From NCBI GenBank assembly GCA_000934385.1, contig KN880533.1:1-64000 (forward strand): 64,000 bases of DNA, in the 5' to 3' direction. This document shows positions 61,255 through 64,000 of this stretch, piece by piece. The stretch's first letter is position 1. Each line of letters opens with the position of its first letter. The notes under the pieces were generated by a model. It was not told the origin of the DNA and did no database searches. It saw only the letters and a program-made list of their open reading frames with translations. The stretch is from Cylindrobasidium torrendii FP15055 ss-10 (Eukaryota > Basidiomycota > Agaricomycetes > Agaricales > Physalacriaceae). The position numbers and the translations under genes were made by a program.

Positions 61255-62834
61255 ATGAAGCATCAGCTTGAAGATGCGTTGCTCCCCGCACCAAAGCGCG
61301 CACATACACTAGTCGGCGCTCGGCGCAGTGCTCCGCTCACATTTGAATCTGCTCTATATGATGAACTCATTCTGGCTATATTATCTTATCTTCACTGGAC
61401 CGACCTTTGTGCTGCACAGGCCACGAATCGGACGTTGGCCCGGCTAGCTGCAGACAACGAACTCTGGCGTGCAACATTTCTGCGCACGTTCGGCCTCCCT
61501 CGCCTACGTGGTGTCCGTGGCTTCCCCAGTCGAGAGATACACCCCCTCCCCAAGCGCGCTAGACAACTTCCTTTGAGCGACGAGCGCAAGGACTGGAAGT
61601 GGATGTTTCGGATTTCCTCGAATTGGCGCACAGGTACGCGTTAGAAGGCCTGCAGCCCAGGACAGCATTCACAGCATCCCAAGGCCGATGTCGAACAGAG
61701 CATTGGAATGATAGCCCCATCTTCACAGGTGACAAGCAGCTGCCTGTCCAAGCTATTTTAGCCGGCTCTTTGACCATCACTGCATCTGGAAATACTATCC
61801 ACCTCAGAGATTCGACACAATGCAGTCATATCATGGCATGTCCCAGCCACATCACCGCTATGTGCATCGACCAGTCTGCGCCTACATCCCATACACAACG
61901 TCTAGCCGTGTTCCTCGTTTCAGGAGAGATCATCATATTCTCTTTGGATCCACACCACCTTGCTTTGTCTACGCAGCAGATGTCAAGCACCACTGGAGGC
62001 CAATCCCAGCGTATAACTCAAGCCGTGTACCACCATCCCCTCCTTGCCGCACTATCCGACGATGTCTCACTCTCAATATACGATGTATCATCCAGCCCGG
62101 TTGTTTGTACACAGACACTCACGTCCTTCACGTCCTATCCACCGGCTTCAATGGTCCTGTCCGCCCCAAACCCATCTAGCTACAAACTCATCATGTGCTA
62201 CTCTATGTATGTCTATCCACACCACTGGACTGTCGGGGCGACGGAACTACTCATCGCAGGGAAGGAACCGCCACCCCTCACTAGAGCATCTGCGCTCTCC
62301 ACCGAAGACGGCCAACCGTTCACCACAACATCCACACGCACAATGCGCTCGATAACGCTCCCGTTTGGTTTTATCGACAAGCATAGTCTCGCGGCGTTCA
62401 AGGAACAATGGGGGCGCAAAGTTATTGGCGTAGCGGCGACACAGACAGACGGGAAATGGGTTGTCCTCGCCCCGCAGGATCCTGGCGACCCTGGTTCGAG
62501 CAGCGTCGCATCGTCGATGTATTCCCCGACGACGCTGCAACTTTACCGCCTGTCGCTATCTTCTGTGCAGCCCAAGCTGACGTTTGTGCGCAATCTGCAT
62601 GGGCAGAATGGGCCAGTCAGCTCAATGGCTTTAGCGGATGGTCGTTGTGTGTGCTTGGGGGCCAATGGGAGCATTTGTGTATGGGACTTGGAGGCTGGGA
62701 CGGGGACAACGGTGGCTCAACCTTTGAAGAATGTCAAAGAATCAAGCACGTCTGGGCATGCTCTAGTTTTCGACGAGCGTAGAGTAATAACGGCAAGTTC
62801 GCAAGGCATGATTATTAGGTCTTTCGATGTATAG
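61255..62834 (+). CDS. F-box protein with WD-like C-terminal propeller
   Basis: Two exons are joined by a 44-nt intron after NWRT, continuing ASQGRCRTEHWNDSP. The F-box lies at about residues 30-75: LYDELILAILSYLHWTDLCA, ATNRTLARLAADNELWRATF. The C-terminal part reads as irregular propeller blades, clearest in HGQNGPVSSMALADGRCVCL with NGSICVWDLEAGT, and ALVFDERRVITASSQGMIIR at the end. F-box proteins recruit substrates to SCF ubiquitin ligases via Skp1; the propeller would bind the substrate. The target is unknown. It shares a 52-bp promoter with WDR83. Confidence 0.82.
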
Positions 62835-63499
62835 ATGAAGATACACTACTCACCAGCGGATGTACAGTTTGATGACAACCGAATGCATATATAAGGCCTA
62901 CTTGTAAACAAATGCTAGAACTTTCGTCGGTAGCAGCAGTGCGAGCCGTGTTTCTGAACCCTTGTGGTTTGCGCCAAGCTGAAGGGTACTTAACTGTTGA
63001 GACGTTCAAGTGGCCTTTGTATACTGGATAACCAGACAGATTACTATGGTTTGAATGGTTGCATCCAAGGAGTCGACCAACTACAGTAGCAACATGGATT
63101 TGAAAGAGCCGCTATTCAAGATTCCGTCATAGCCTACTGCCTCCGATCAACAGTAATTAGACCTCTCTTGCCATTGCTCCTTCATCATAGGCTGACAGCC
63201 TTGCGGATATTGCTCTGTGAGTACATTTCATGGCAGAAATAATATGATGTCTCCCCTAACCACCTACATGCAAGAGCAATCCGCCACCTTCACTCACTCA
63301 ACTAATTCTTGAAGACACGCACCCATTCTCTCGCTGCAGTTCACAAGTGGACCGGCGCTGCCATAAAGAGGCATTACCCAAATCATACTATTAGATTACC
63401 CGCACTGGCTGCCCCATTGGAATCACAAACACGACCGCCCGAAGTTACATTGACAGTCCGCTCCACCAACCGTGCTTTGTCTTCCTCCAAGCAACAATC
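62835..63499. other. Intergenic region, no gene seen
   Basis: This is the 3' flank of the F-box gene and the promoter of the secreted-protein gene. No clear TATA box or other feature was recognised. Confidence 0.4.
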
Positions 63500-64000
63500 A
63501 TGCTACCGCTATCGCTATTATTGCTAGTAACGCCCTCTTTTCTTCAACACCTGCCCTCAGCAAACGGTGCACCACTACAACACGGAGGATTCGCTGCTGT
63601 TTGGGAGAACGCCGAGATTCTGCTGCAAAGTGCAGGACTGCTGTCACGAGCCGTCGTATCCGCCGAGCGATACGTCCAAGGTGCGTTGAACATCAATAAT
63701 ATCATCCCTATCGACTAACGCGCGCCTTCAGACTGTCAGAACGCGTGTCTGGATACAACACAATGCAGAGCGATCAATGTCTATCTAGTTCGCGCATTTA
63801 CATCGCCCATGAAACAGACATTTCTCACCAAATCATAGAACCAGACACATTCTGAGTATACCTGCGCGATGTACGACAGACCCGTGGACGGTACCCGCCT
63901 GCATCGCCACCGTGGAAGCGGGTCGAGCTCGGTATACAACGTCCAGGACGAGCTATGCACAGACCCATCTTCTGCGGTCACCCTTCATACTGCAGGTCAC
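63500..64000 (+). CDS. Secreted Cys-containing protein, partial at window end
   Basis: Exon 1 starts with a signal peptide (MLPLSLLLLVTPSFLQHLPS) and a helical segment. A 51-nt intron joins VQDCQNACLDTTQCRAINVY, and a second, also about 51 nt, joins LNQTHSEYTCAMYDRPVDG. The spaced cysteines (DCQNACLDTTQC, then YTCAMY) resemble the core of PAN/apple-like domains. A further Cys follows in DELCTDPSS. The frame is still open at base 64000, so the C-terminus is missing. It is likely an extracellular or wall-bound protein. Confidence 0.65.

Overview
This window looks like a piece of a filamentous basidiomycete genome, most likely an Agaricomycete. Almost every gene is split by introns of roughly 45-60 nt with GTRNGT-like donors. 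Several families are typical of that group: a Ser-rich GPI-type chitin deacetylase, a ricin-B-fold lectin, a Zn2Cys6/Fungal_trans regulator, an agaricomycete XPG/PIN-like nuclease and an arrestin-like protein. Genes lie on both strands with short intergenic gaps, and there are no operons. The genus cannot be fixed from the sequence alone. Exon joins were worked out by hand from reading frame and splice signals. In several genes (dioxygenase, chitin deacetylase, WW protein, lectin, recombinase) the summed exons are an exact multiple of three.

Layout. 0-1.2 kb: the apparent 3' end of an LTR-like repeat, rich in palindromes, abuts an MFS permease gene that keeps only its N-terminal half. 1.7-9 kb: 2OG-Fe(II) oxygenase, chitin deacetylase, WW protein, a conserved unknown protein and casein kinase 2 alpha. 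10-23 kb: ribosomal protein eS8, an ER metallophosphoesterase of the Cdc1/Ted1 type, HEM2, LSM2, a zinc-cluster regulator, a BSD protein, and CPA1 with a probable spliced arginine-attenuator-type uORF. 23-34 kb: a large gelsolin-repeat protein, then NSE4 and an HLTF/Rad5-like SNF2-RING protein read outwards from one 199-bp promoter. 35-41.5 kb: lectin, UGP1, arrestin-like protein and a Cys-rich GPI-type protein. 42.9-48.6 kb: a DNA-transaction cluster of XPG-like nuclease, intact tyrosine recombinase (with a perfect 12-bp inverted repeat just upstream) and a SAP-domain protein. 49.7-64 kb: coiled-coil protein, ribosomal uS7, two unrecognised nuclear-looking proteins, WDR83 and an F-box/WD protein from a 52-bp divergent promoter, and a partial secreted Cys-containing protein cut by the window end.

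The genes are mostly housekeeping: translation, heme, arginine, UDP-glucose, splicing, kinase signalling and DNA repair. The most unusual content is the CPA1 leader, the recombinase cluster with its inverted repeat, the shared NSE4/HLTF promoter, and the truncated transporter beside palindromic repeat DNA.
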